Positions 1-8,240 of a DNA stretch of 23,130 nucleotides are shown one piece after another (within the stretch, counting starts at the first letter, position 1; every line of letters begins with the position of its first letter). Source of the DNA: JANSWP01 sp041941305 (GTDB taxonomy: Bacteria > Bacteroidota > Bacteroidia > Chitinophagales > Saprospiraceae). The DNA lies in the NCBI GenBank assembly GCA_041941305.1, contig JBGTQJ010000095.1, forward strand, positions 1 to 23,130, given 5' to 3'. A program made the position numbers and the translations under genes. The notes under the pieces are model-generated. The model was given only the letters and a program-made list of their open reading frames with translations. It was not told the origin of the DNA and ran no database searches.

Positions 1-30
1 ACCAACCCGCAACTCGCACCCCGCAACAGG
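1..30. repeat. C-rich heptamer repeat tract at window edge
   Basis: About four degenerate 7-nt units of the type ACCCGCA / ACTCGCA / CCCCGCA occupy the first 30 bases and probably continue outside the window. The period and base bias match the tract at 7349-7512, so both appear to belong to one family of intergenic simple repeats. No coding potential is apparent here. Confidence 0.5.
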
Positions 31-126
31 TTGATTATCAAAGAATAAAAAAGAAGAAAAAAACAAAAGTGTTTTTATCCACAATATTTGGGATGACTTA
101 TGTTTTTTTCTTCATTTCGCCAGGGC

Positions 127-480
127 TTACTTAAACTGAGAAACCCTTATCACGCCTTTTTTAATTTTGATTACTTGTCTAATCAATTCATTTCCACTTT
201 TTACGCTCAATAAGTATTTCCCGTCGGCTAAGTCAGCAACATTAATATTGCGGTTGTAATCTTGTTTTTCTTCCATCCATTCTGAATAATAGCTCGTTTT
301 CCCATCCAGATTGGTTAGGTCGATTCTGGTGTGATTTCCGTTCAGATTGGAGAGGGATAAGTTGATAACATCCACTTTTACCACTTTTGTTTTGGCAAGG
401 ATGTCCAGATTTTCAATGTTGTTTGCCTGAGTAAATTGGAAACAACCTAAGATTAACATTAAACTCAAAAAATTTTTCAT
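127..480 (-). CDS. Small secreted protein resembling a stand-alone T9SS C-terminal domain
   Basis: A 117-residue protein with a signal peptide (residues 1-19, ending QFTQA). The mature part is about 98 residues. Its second half has the strand pattern of a T9SS type A sorting domain: an 'IDLTNLDGKTS' stretch (compare 'LDITDLAGRSV' in the tail of the giant protein at 8616-14531), then 'INVADLADGKYLLSV' (compare 'VNVDQLPIGSYIVRL'), then a basic end with IKIKK. The usual YPNP motif that opens such tails is absent and there is no cargo domain before it. It may be a small periplasmic or surface beta-sandwich protein sharing the fold, or a leftover tail with its own signal peptide. The ATG at 480 is followed directly by the hydrophobic segment, which supports the start. 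Exact function is unknown. Confidence 0.75.
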   Translation of the reverse strand: MKNFLSLMLILGCFQFTQANNIENLDILAKTKVVKVDVINLSLSNLNGNHTRIDLTNLDGKTSYYSEWMEEKQDYNRNINVADLADGKYLLSVKSGNELIRQVIKIKKGVIRVSQFK

Positions 481-524
481 AATAACAGGTGATTTTGATT
501 AAATAATCTAAGTTGCGAACAACA

Positions 525-562
525 GCCTCGCCGCCCTCCCGAGCCAGCCTAGCTGGCGAGGC
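525..562. repeat. GC-rich nested palindrome (REP-like)
   Basis: A GC-rich island in AT-rich intergenic DNA. The arms GCCTCGCC (525-532) and GGCGAGGC (555-562) are perfect inverted repeats. Inside, GCCAGC (543-548) and GCTGGC (552-557) form a second perfect inverted repeat around CTA; it overlaps the outer 3' arm, so the two folds compete. It resembles short palindromic elements dispersed in bacterial genomes, but only one copy is seen here. It could also end transcription, although no T run follows on either side. Confidence 0.45.
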
Positions 563-705
563 GAATATTTCGCACCTTGTATTCAATATTTTAATTACGG
601 GAATTAAAGACCTGATAGGTTGTGAGGGGTTGTCAAAAGAATGAATAACAATTAGTTGTTTCGACTAAAGTTGGGTTTCAGCTTACAGATTTGCACTTTT
701 ACCAG

Positions 706-1482
706 ATGAGAAATATTTTAGTACAAAACCGAGACCATATCACTACCATCCTAATCAATCGTCCAAAATCCAAAAATGCAGTTGATGGGGATACTGCACA
801 GGAATTAGCAGATGCATTTCGAGTTTTTGACTCAGATGAAAATAGTCATGTCGCTATTCTTGGTGGTTTGGGAGGTACCTTTTGTGCAGGAGCAGATTTA
901 AAAACCATTACAGGACATGGGACTCCCAATAGGACGGAGCCAACTGGAGATGCTCCTATGGGGCCTTCCAGAATGTTGCTTTCCAAACCCGTTATTGCTT
1001 CCATTTCCGGATACGCGGTAGCTGGTGGGATGGAACTGGCACTGTGGTGTGACTTACGGGTAATGGAGGCCTCGGCTGTAATGGGCATTTTTTGCAGAAG
1101 GTGGGGTGTGCCCTTAATTGATGGCGGTACCATCCGCTTGCCCAGGTTGATAGGGATGAGTCGAGCGATGGATTTGATTTTAACAGGAAGAGCTGTCAAT
1201 GCGAAAGAGGCATTTCAAATGGGCTTGGCAAATCGGGTAGTAGCAGATGGAAAAGCAGTTGAAGCAGCTACAGCCTTGGCTAAGCAACTCATAATTTTTC
1301 CTCAGAAATGCATGCGCAATGATAGGATGAGTGCCTACGAGCAATGGGATTTGCCAATTGGGGAAGCATTAAATAATGAATTTTCTAAAGGGATGGAAGT
1401 TATTCTTTCAGGTGAAATGGAAAAGGGGGTAAAAGGCTTTATTGAAGGAAAAGGAAGACATGGAAGTTTTGAAGAACTTTGA
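706..1482 (+). CDS. Crotonase/enoyl-CoA hydratase-family protein
   Basis: A 258-residue cytoplasmic protein of the crotonase superfamily, at full length for a single-domain member. Visible family motifs: the CoA and oxyanion-hole segment 'GTFCAGADL' (residues 57-65), the second oxyanion-hole segment 'AGGMELALWCDLRV' (106-119), and 'LILTGRAVNAKEAFQMGL' (157-174). Members typically hydrate, isomerise or cleave acyl-CoA thioesters. An ungapped comparison with mitochondrial enoyl-CoA hydratase places Cys130 where the first catalytic Glu (Glu144) should be and Asp156 where the second (Glu164) should be. A classical hydratase role is therefore doubtful and the substrate cannot be named. I chose ATG 706; a TTG at 691 in frame would add five residues (MHFYQ) but neither start has a convincing ribosome binding site. 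The gene stands alone, 133 bp before the next gene on the same strand. Confidence 0.9.
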   Translation: MRNILVQNRDHITTILINRPKSKNAVDGDTAQELADAFRVFDSDENSHVAILGGLGGTFCAGADLKTITGHGTPNRTEPTGDAPMGPSRMLLSKPVIASISGYAVAGGMELALWCDLRVMEASAVMGIFCRRWGVPLIDGGTIRLPRLIGMSRAMDLILTGRAVNAKEAFQMGLANRVVADGKAVEAATALAKQLIIFPQKCMRNDRMSAYEQWDLPIGEALNNEFSKGMEVILSGEMEKGVKGFIEGKGRHGSFEEL

Positions 1483-1614
1483 AAACTCTATATTTGAAAT
1501 TTTTTAAAAGGATAATTTATAATGCGAATTGAGGATAGGTCTGAGTCTGGATTGGAGGTATTTTAATAGGTATCCAATCTTAAGCATCAATCATCCATTA
1601 CCAACAAAAACAGT

Positions 1615-4600
1615 ATGAAAAATCTCCTCCTGCTATTTCTTGTTTCTTTGTTCCAATTTATTCAATATGATACCATCCACGCTCAAAATTCCCTTCCAAA
1701 AGAACAAATACAGGCTTTAAAATATAGAATGGTTGGTCCGACTCGTGGAGGGAGAGTCTCAACTGTTGCCGGAGTTAAAACTGACCTCTTTACCTTTTAT
1801 ATGGGAACCACAGGAGGAGGAGTTTGGAAAACCACGGATGCAGGCACTTCCTGGCAAAATATATCAGATGGCTATTTCACAGTAGGTTCAATTGGGGCAA
1901 TCGCCATTGCTCCTTCTGACCCAAACGTCATATATGTTGGAACGGGTTCACCTGATCCTCGTGGAAATGTGTCGCCTGGGAATGGTATTTATAAATCGAC
2001 CGATGGAGGGGAGAGTTGGACACATATTGGATTGGAAAAAACAGGACAGATAGGAAAAATCGTTGTCCATCCCAAAAATTCAGATTGGGTTTTTGTAGCT
2101 GCATTGGGGAATATTTTTGGACCTAACCCTGAACGGGGTGTTTATCGCTCAAAAGACGGTGGAGATACCTGGGAGAAGACACTTTACATTTCTGAAAAAA
2201 CGGGCTGTATTGATTTAGACATTGATCCATCAAATCCCCGAATTTTGTATGCTGGTATGTGGACAGCAGAGCGCAAACCACACACTTTTATTGATGGTAG
2301 TGAAGAAGGAGGTGTTTGGAAATCTATAGACGCAGGAAAGACCTGGAAAAGGGTGAAAAATGGATTGCCCACTGGTGTTTTGGGTAGGGTAGGTTTGAGT
2401 ATTTCTCCTGCAAACTCGAAAGTGATTTATGTAATTCAGGAAGCTCAGGATGAAACTAAAGGTGGAGTATATCGATCTGTTGACGGTGGGAAATCTTTTA
2501 CAAGGATTAATCGGGAGCACAAGTTGCGGCAAAGAGCATGGTACTACAATCGGATTCATGCTGATCCAAGCGATGAAAATACGGTTTATATCTCCAATGT
2601 TCGTTTTTTCAAATCCATTGATGGTGGCAAGTCTTTTGTGAGAATCCGAACGCCACACTCCGACCACCATGCTCTTTGGATAAATCCGGATAATCCAAAA
2701 ATTATGGTTCAGGGCAATGATGGAGGTGCTTGCGTATCCCTGAATGGTGGAAAAACATGGAGTACCCAATACAACCAGCCAACTGCTGAATTTTACCGCT
2801 TAACGATAGACGATCAAGTTCCTTATCACATCTATGGTGCTCAACAGGATAACTCAACTATGCGCATTCCGAGTCGAACGATTACAGGCTTGACCAATAC
2901 CAGCGAATGGGCAGAAGTAGGGGGTGGTGAAAGTGGACATATTGCAGTGGATCCAAGAGACCCAAATGTGGTCTATTCAGGCACATATATTGGAACCATC
3001 ACGCGGAAAAACTTCCATACTGGCTATACGGAAAACATCAATGGTTACCCACAAATGCATGATGGACAGGCTTTTAGAGACATCAAGTACCGATTTCAAT
3101 GGAATGCCCCAATCCGAATCTCTCCACATGACCCAAGCATGGTTTTCCATTGCTCCCAATATGTTCACCTTACAATGAATGGTGGTAAGACCTGGCAAAT
3201 TATTAGTCCGGATTTGACGACCAATAATGATGCATATCACGACATTCCTGGAGAGCCGGTGCAACATGACCATACAGGAGTAGAATTATATACGACCATT
3301 TTTGCTTTTGAAGAGTCTCCAAATAACAAGGGAGAGTTATGGGCTGGGACAGATGATGGACGACTGCATATATCCAAAAATTATGGAGAAGCATGGGAGG
3401 AAATAACGCCTCATGATTTGCCGAAAGAAGGGACTATCAATATGATAGATTTGTCCCCTCATGGTGAGGGCCGCGCTTTTATCGCTGTTTATAAATATCG
3501 TGAAAATGATTTTCGACCTTATATTTTTCTAACCAATGACTTTGGGAAAAACTGGAAATCTCTGTGTAATGGAAGCAATGGAATTCCAAATGATCATTTT
3601 GTGAGAGTTGTTCGTGAAGACCCAAATCAAAAAGGTTTGTTGTATGCCGGGACTGAATTCGGAATGTATATTTCATTTAATGAAGGTGAAAACTGGCAAC
3701 CCTTTCAGTTGAATTTACCCCATACACCAATCACAGATATGGCAGTTAAGAACAGGGATTTGGTAGTTGCAACTCAAGGCCGCTCCTTTTGGATTTTGGA
3801 TGATTTATCCCCATTGTATGAACTTTCGAAATTAGAAAATGCTGAGGCACACCTCTGCAAACCAGACGATGCTTATCGCTACCAGATTCGTGGAGGTGCC
3901 AATGTCGATGCCATTCCGCATGGGGCAATCATTTATTATTATCTGAAAAACAAGCCGAATAAAAACAATCAAATTCAATTGTCGATATTAGATAAGGATA
4001 ATCACAAAAGGCGCGTTTTTTCCAGTCACCCGGATGAGTCCAGAAAGGAGGAAAAACTAAATGCCAAAAAAGGATTGAATCGTTTTATTTGGAATTTGAA
4101 GTATGAAGGTCTGGAAACACAACCCAGCAGTTATTTCTCATTAGCGAATACAGGGGGCATTAAGGCTCCAACAGGTAACCATTCAGTACTACTCTCATTT
4201 GGAGAACAAGAAGTCAGGAAAGACTTTCAAGTCAAAAAAGACCCTCGTTGGGAACAAACTGATGAAGAAATGTTAGCTCAATACGAACTTGCAATGGAAG
4301 TCAAATCTACCTTTAATCAATGCCATTCTACCATTGGAGCACTTCGTTCTGTTAGAAAGCAGGTTGTGGACAAATTGGATTTAATTAAAGGCGAGGATGA
4401 ATTTGAGGAGCTTCGAGAAAAAGGTAAAACGCTCATCGAGCAACTAACTGAAGCAGAAAATAAGTTAATCCAAACCAAAAGTGAATCTGGACAGGATCCC
4501 ATCAATTATCCTTCGATGATTGATGACCAGATTGCCTATTTGTATTCGGTAGTCAATGGGAATGAAGGTGGAGCAACTGAGGGAGCTATGCAACGATTTG

Positions 4601-4731
4601 AAGATTTAAAAAAGGAGTTGCAACCTATATTGGATGAATTGAAAAAACTATATAACGAGGATCTGGAGTCTTTTAATAACCTTTTGATAAACAGTTCTTT
4701 AGGTGGGGTTTTGATTAAATCTAAAGACTAA
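1615..4731 (+). CDS. Secreted Asp-box (VPS10/sialidase-like) beta-propeller protein
   Basis: A 1038-residue exported protein with a signal peptide ending near IHA (residue 23). The body carries eleven Asp-box motifs (S/T-x-D/N-x-G-x-T/S/A/N-W/F), from TTDAGTSW (residues 73-80) through STDGGESW, SKDGGDTW, SIDAGKTW and SVDGGKSF to SFNEGENW near residue 690. They indicate large, probably double, beta-propellers. A segment of mixed beta structure follows (about 740-880), and the last 150 residues are charged and helical, likely coiled coil. Homologues of this length are common in Bacteroidota and are usually named 'glycosyl hydrolase' or 'VPS10 domain-containing', but Asp-boxes are structural, not catalytic, and I see no demonstrated active site. 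There is no T9SS tail, so it probably stays in the periplasm or uses another route. The downstream gene lies 53 bp away and may be co-transcribed. Confidence 0.9.
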   Translation: MKNLLLLFLVSLFQFIQYDTIHAQNSLPKEQIQALKYRMVGPTRGGRVSTVAGVKTDLFTFYMGTTGGGVWKTTDAGTSWQNISDGYFTVGSIGAIAIAPSDPNVIYVGTGSPDPRGNVSPGNGIYKSTDGGESWTHIGLEKTGQIGKIVVHPKNSDWVFVAALGNIFGPNPERGVYRSKDGGDTWEKTLYISEKTGCIDLDIDPSNPRILYAGMWTAERKPHTFIDGSEEGGVWKSIDAGKTWKRVKNGLPTGVLGRVGLSISPANSKVIYVIQEAQDETKGGVYRSVDGGKSFTRINREHKLRQRAWYYNRIHADPSDENTVYISNVRFFKSIDGGKSFVRIRTPHSDHHALWINPDNPKIMVQGNDGGACVSLNGGKTWSTQYNQPTAEFYRLTIDDQVPYHIYGAQQDNSTMRIPSRTITGLTNTSEWAEVGGGESGHIAVDPRDPNVVYSGTYIGTITRKNFHTGYTENINGYPQMHDGQAFRDIKYRFQWNAPIRISPHDPSMVFHCSQYVHLTMNGGKTWQIISPDLTTNNDAYHDIPGEPVQHDHTGVELYTTIFAFEESPNNKGELWAGTDDGRLHISKNYGEAWEEITPHDLPKEGTINMIDLSPHGEGRAFIAVYKYRENDFRPYIFLTNDFGKNWKSLCNGSNGIPNDHFVRVVREDPNQKGLLYAGTEFGMYISFNEGENWQPFQLNLPHTPITDMAVKNRDLVVATQGRSFWILDDLSPLYELSKLENAEAHLCKPDDAYRYQIRGGANVDAIPHGAIIYYYLKNKPNKNNQIQLSILDKDNHKRRVFSSHPDESRKEEKLNAKKGLNRFIWNLKYEGLETQPSSYFSLANTGGIKAPTGNHSVLLSFGEQEVRKDFQVKKDPRWEQTDEEMLAQYELAMEVKSTFNQCHSTIGALRSVRKQVVDKLDLIKGEDEFEELREKGKTLIEQLTEAENKLIQTKSESGQDPINYPSMIDDQIAYLYSVVNGNEGGATEGAMQRFEDLKKELQPILDELKKLYNEDLESFNNLLINSSLGGVLIKSKD

Positions 4732-4784
4732 GTAATAATATAATAAAAGGAGTATTCAAACAAACGCTCAACTATTTATCCAAA

Positions 4785-5294
4785 ATGAAATATTACTTAT
4801 TCTTACTAATTGTATTCTTTGGACCATACATTTTTTCCCAAAATCAAAAAATAGAATTTGTATTCCATCAAAACCAATATTTGCTTGGAGATCAGTTTTA
4901 CGATTACAAAGAATTAAAACCCCATTTTGAAAAATTTCCCAATTCCAAAAAGGAATACCAAAAGTTTAAAAATTTAAAAGTTTTGGGGAATGTCCTCTTA
5001 GTAGGAGGATTAACCCTCACCGTTGCTGGAATAGCCAAACCTACCTCGGATGAAGATGGCTGTGATACCATATTTTGTCCTGCAAATGAAGATAAAGCAG
5101 TTACTCTGGTGTCTGGCATTTTAATTACGCTTGCGGGTACTTTTGCGGGCATTTATAATGCTTCAGTCAATAAACAAAGTCCTATTGATTTCTATAATTG
5201 GAACATTGAAAATAATTTGGGAGCAAAGGAATCCAAGTTGGATTGGCGGTTAGCAGCCGTAAAAAATGGGATTGGAATTCAGCTGAATTTTTGA
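4785..5294 (+). CDS. Small membrane protein of unknown function
   Basis: A 169-residue protein I do not recognise. Residues 1-18 form a signal peptide (ending YIFS). The region to residue 65 is polar and basic with a Tyr/Phe-rich 'YLLGDQFYDYKEL' segment. Two glycine-rich hydrophobic stretches follow, at about 66-84 (VLGNVLLVGGLTLTVAGIA) and 105-124, separated by a short acidic loop with two cysteines (Cys93 and Cys98) that could form a disulfide. The tail (about 131-169) is polar and ends in 'GIGIQLNF', a pattern like a final beta-strand with a terminal Phe. The layout resembles small Bacteroidota envelope proteins of unknown function. It starts 53 bp after the propeller gene on the same strand, so shared transcription is likely. 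Confidence 0.75.
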   Translation: MKYYLFLLIVFFGPYIFSQNQKIEFVFHQNQYLLGDQFYDYKELKPHFEKFPNSKKEYQKFKNLKVLGNVLLVGGLTLTVAGIAKPTSDEDGCDTIFCPANEDKAVTLVSGILITLAGTFAGIYNASVNKQSPIDFYNWNIENNLGAKESKLDWRLAAVKNGIGIQLNF

Positions 5295-5351
5295 AAAATG
5301 CTAAAGGTTTTGGATAAATTACATAACAATATTCGTCCAAAAATTATTCAA

Positions 5352-5404
5352 TAGACTTTATTCGAAAAGACTTTGTGAGGAAGCCGTCAACCGAATAAAG
5401 TCTA
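5352..5404. terminator. Hairpin between convergent genes
   Basis: A perfect 13-bp inverted repeat (5352-5364, TAGACTTTATTCG, with 5392-5404) encloses a 27-nt loop. It lies between the ends of two convergent genes, and its right arm contains the TAG stop of the minus-strand T9SS gene. It probably limits read-through from one or both sides. The loop is long and T runs are short, so it is not a textbook terminator. Confidence 0.45.
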
Positions 5405-7285
5405 GCGCACTATCACTTTCTCCACCCAAATTTGCTCCCCCACTTCCAATTGTATCATGTAAACCCCTTTTCCAAATTCTTCTATACTCAAAGACTTTTC
5501 ATGATTACCAATTGAATGAGCACCATAATTGATATTAGCTAATGGTTGTCCCAACAAATTGCAAACAGTCAAATTCACATCCCTTATTTGATTTAGTGAA
5601 AAGGAGATATTCAAATGGTCAGAAGTTGGGTTTGGAGAAATCTCAACCGTTTCCAGGGCTGATTCCAAGTCATTGGTATTGCCCATCACAAAATTGTCAA
5701 TGCCCAATTCTGTAAAAACTATAAAATTGGTTTCAGCGATATCCTGATCTCCGGAAACGTGCAATCCAGGCCTGAAATCTTGCTGGTAGACGACTGGGAT
5801 CGTGGTACTACCAGTTCTCTGAGGCAAACTTGGATAGACCCCTTCAATGAATGGAATCAAGTCGGGGTCACTACTCGTATTTTCATTTAAAACTGCCGTA
5901 GGCCATGACCAGGAAACACCACCATCCAGTGAAGCTATCATAAAGACCTGTCGGTAGTTTTGCCCATCCTCCGTATTTACATACAATTCATGGAATGCCG
6001 AGTAAGCGATAAATAGGTAGCCATTGGGGTGGATTCCTATACTTGGCATTGATGTAAGGGAAAGGAAATATCCGGAAATTCCAGTAACCTCTATCACACC
6101 ACTTCCATCAAAATCTTCTGCAAAAGCTATTGCCTGTCCTCCATTAGGACCCATACTTTCATTCCAATAAGAAAGTCCATCGGTACCAGGAAAATAAAAA
6201 AAACCGTTAATGCCCAGAAAATACATATTGCCATAGGCAACATGGGTCATCCCATTATCATCCACTACCATTGAAGCATATCCATCGGTTGCTAATATGG
6301 CAAGTGAATCAGGTGCATTGGGATCCATTGGAATGTCATCTGTCGTATACCCATTTCCGTCGTATTTATCAAGTGGATGATCCAAAATGGTGGTCGCTGC
6401 CCAATTGTCTCCATTATCAGTAGATTTATACAAAGTAGCATCTCCCCAACTTGGAAAAACGCCAATCGAAATGGTTTCCCCATTGGCAGCAATGGAATAA
6501 GTTTCAGAATCTATCGTATTGTACAAAGTGCTGTCACATCCTGGAATTTTCATATCTGTGAGGTCCCATGAATTGCCTCCGTTTTGAGAACGGAAATACA
6601 ACAAATGCTGCTCAAGTCCATCATAGGGGGTTCCTCCAAAATCCTGGTGAAGTGTGATGGCTATCACGTGTAGTGAATTGCCATCTGCTCCGCCCGTAGC
6701 TACTTTAGCCCAAACCATGCCACCAGAAGAAACCACAGAAGGTATCATGGATTGATCCCAAACATCACTTCCCGGTGATTTACGATAGACGCCCAAATGC
6801 CATACAGCCCCAATTAAAGTATGAGAAATAACGACCTCGGTTCCATCTCCCAATTGAGTAAATGATGGATACCCACCCCGTATGTCTTCTTCAAGTCTCG
6901 AATTGGGAAAATTTCCCCAGTCGCTACCATCAGAATGGTTAAAACCGGTTCCTCTGTCCGGAAAGGCATCTGTATTCATCCCAAAATGCCAAATTGCGGA
7001 GGCTTCGTCTCCATTGACATGCAGTCTTCCACCAAGAGCGCCTACTGTCTGAAGATCAAAAAAAGTAGTTCCAATGATAACTTCTTCCTCATCTCTATTG
7101 GAGAAAGGGACATCATGGTGCACAGGGTGCATATCCGAGGCGGCCAGGATGTAGGAAGCTGGATGCACTGCTTTTGGTACTGGAAGGATAGGTTGTATAC
7201 TTTTTGGTATTTGAACCTGTTGGCTCAACCCAAGGGAAATAATTGCCAATAAAAAGATTAGGATTGTAAAAAGTCGGTTCATCAT
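5402..7285 (-). CDS. T9SS-exported Asp-box propeller protein
   Basis: A 627-residue protein with a signal peptide (about residues 1-21, ending LGLS) and a T9SS type A sorting tail of about 80 residues. The tail begins 'VEISPNPTSDHLNISFSL', continues 'NLTVCNLLGQPLANI', and ends 'GVYMIQLEVGEQIWVEKVIVR'. The body has Asp-box-like motifs such as SQNGGNSW, STDNGDNW and SLDGGVSW plus repeated aromatic and glycine strands, which suggests a sialidase-type beta-propeller. Sialidase catalytic Arg and Tyr residues cannot be confirmed by eye, so I do not assign enzyme activity. The product should cross the outer membrane through the Por machinery and be released or attached to surface lipopolysaccharide. 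Two adjacent ATG codons (7285 and 7282) are equally possible starts. The gene faces the propeller gene 1615-4731 and ends on the hairpin at 5352-5404. Confidence 0.9.
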   Translation of the reverse strand: MMNRLFTILIFLLAIISLGLSQQVQIPKSIQPILPVPKAVHPASYILAASDMHPVHHDVPFSNRDEEEVIIGTTFFDLQTVGALGGRLHVNGDEASAIWHFGMNTDAFPDRGTGFNHSDGSDWGNFPNSRLEEDIRGGYPSFTQLGDGTEVVISHTLIGAVWHLGVYRKSPGSDVWDQSMIPSVVSSGGMVWAKVATGGADGNSLHVIAITLHQDFGGTPYDGLEQHLLYFRSQNGGNSWDLTDMKIPGCDSTLYNTIDSETYSIAANGETISIGVFPSWGDATLYKSTDNGDNWAATTILDHPLDKYDGNGYTTDDIPMDPNAPDSLAILATDGYASMVVDDNGMTHVAYGNMYFLGINGFFYFPGTDGLSYWNESMGPNGGQAIAFAEDFDGSGVIEVTGISGYFLSLTSMPSIGIHPNGYLFIAYSAFHELYVNTEDGQNYRQVFMIASLDGGVSWSWPTAVLNENTSSDPDLIPFIEGVYPSLPQRTGSTTIPVVYQQDFRPGLHVSGDQDIAETNFIVFTELGIDNFVMGNTNDLESALETVEISPNPTSDHLNISFSLNQIRDVNLTVCNLLGQPLANINYGAHSIGNHEKSLSIEEFGKGVYMIQLEVGEQIWVEKVIVR

Positions 7286-7348
7286 TTATTTGATTTAGAT
7301 GTGGAAAAGGATGAACTAAAATATGGAATTTTTCGAAATGCAGGTCTT

Positions 7349-7512
7349 CTGGGTACTGGTTGCTGTTTGCTGGTTGCTTGGTTCTGGTCACTGGTCTCTG
7401 GTTTGCTGGTTTCTGGTTCCTTTTTCTGGTAAGCTGGTTGTCCGTTTCTGGGTTTTTTGAAAATTTCCCTAAACCATGTCCCGTACCCAGCACCCAGCAC
7501 CCAGAAACCCAG
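7349..7512. repeat. Degenerate heptameric repeat tract with opposite-strand arms
   Basis: From 7349 to 7458 the + strand is a run of about fifteen imperfect units related to CTGGTTG, CTGGTCA, CTGGTCT and CTGGTTT, mostly spaced 7 nt apart. After a short spacer, 7485-7512 carries the complement-sense units ACCCAGC, ACCCAGC, ACCCAGA, AACCCAG. The G-rich and C-rich arms can therefore pair into a large imperfect hairpin. The tract lies just upstream of the minus-strand T9SS gene and next to the decayed gene at 7614-8240. The ORFs through it are repeat translation, not genes. Confidence 0.7.
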
Positions 7513-7613
7513 CTAATTTCATCCTTACCTTAACATTTCTCTTTCCAAAAGGATAAACAACTAACAACACACTCCGATTAAGAGCAAGATCTAAACATAC
7601 CTATTCAGATAAC

Positions 7614-8240
7614 ATAAGGATTGCATTTTTATTAACTGCCTGTTATGATGGTGCCAATCGTCGTTTTAGGCATTTACTCCAAAATAAATCAGCATGTGTA
7701 AAGAGAAAAATGCATTTGACGATTAGGGGGCAGAACATCCAGCCAACATTGAACCTGAAAACCTGTCACCAGATGCGAGATTTCCGTTTCAATGGCACCA
7801 GATTGGTAGAAGTGCCTTCGATTTGCCGGTTAGAACATTGACTGTTGAAAGTGCTTTTGCTGAAGCGGGGGTTTGTGTTGATTTTAGTACTGGAGGCAAT
7901 AATATTGATGACAGCGATCCCCAATTCCAAATCCTGGATGAACTATCCCCAATTGGTACCAAACTTCTGGGATGACTTCAGATTTGAATTTGATACAGAA
8001 GAATTGCTACCTATGCGTCATGGAGACAGCGCAGCTGTAATCATGGGTGGAGACGCCTGGTCTTCTGGAGGTCATTTTGACAAGGAACATTCGGGTTTTG
8101 TAAGAATGGAAGGGGATTTTCCGATGGAATTACTTGTACCATCCAAGGGATATTTTGAATTTATAGAGCCAGTTTATGTGGAAGTTCGATTGAGAAACTT
8201 ATTAGAATGTATCGTAGATAAATTAATCAACAATGATTGA
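7614..8240 (+). pseudogene. Decayed secreted lipoprotein, metallopeptidase-like, with central part missing
   Basis: Three protein-like segments lie in order but in different frames. First, in the frame of 7620, 'IRIAFLLTACYDGAN' looks like a lipoprotein signal with lipobox LTAC but no ATG. Second, one base out of that frame, 7694-7976 reads 'CKEKNAFDD', a TAG stop at 7724, then 'GAEHPANIEPENLSPDARF', 'HQIGRSAFDLPVRTLTVESA' and 'FAEAGVCVDFSTGGNNIDD'. Third, back in the first frame from about 7920, 'SWMNYPQLVPNFWDDFRFEF', 'DTEELLPMRHGDS' and 'KGYFEFIEPVYVEVRLRN' run to the stop at 8240. From memory, the TVE-AFAEAG and S-MNYP / FRF-x(3)-ELL-MRH motifs belong to a family of large secreted metallopeptidase-like proteins in which an HExxH region lies between them; here that part is absent, so a deletion joining the two halves is likely. 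The 3' end is also short for that family. The TTG-start ORF at 7845-8240 is the fused tail, not an intact gene. Confidence 0.6.

Noticed and set aside
2230..2769. 179-codon minus-strand ORF inside the Asp-box protein gene
   Set aside because: It lies opposite a strong coding frame with repeated Asp-box motifs; no independent evidence for a gene.
1615..4731. Naming the Asp-box protein a sialidase or glycoside hydrolase
   Set aside because: Asp-boxes mark the propeller fold only; I could not identify catalytic residues, so enzyme activity is left open.
7113..7500. Minus-strand ORFs across the repeat tract
   Set aside because: Their Gln/Pro/Thr-rich translations come from the heptamer repeats and then from the wrong frame of the T9SS gene.
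7349..7512. CRISPR array
   Set aside because: The units are 7 nt long and contiguous, without spacers of regular length and without nearby cas genes.
7845..8240. 131-codon ORF with TTG start as an intact gene
   Set aside because: Its first 24 codons are out of frame with the protein-like FAEAG segment on the same DNA; only the tail looks like real protein. It is treated as part of the pseudogene.
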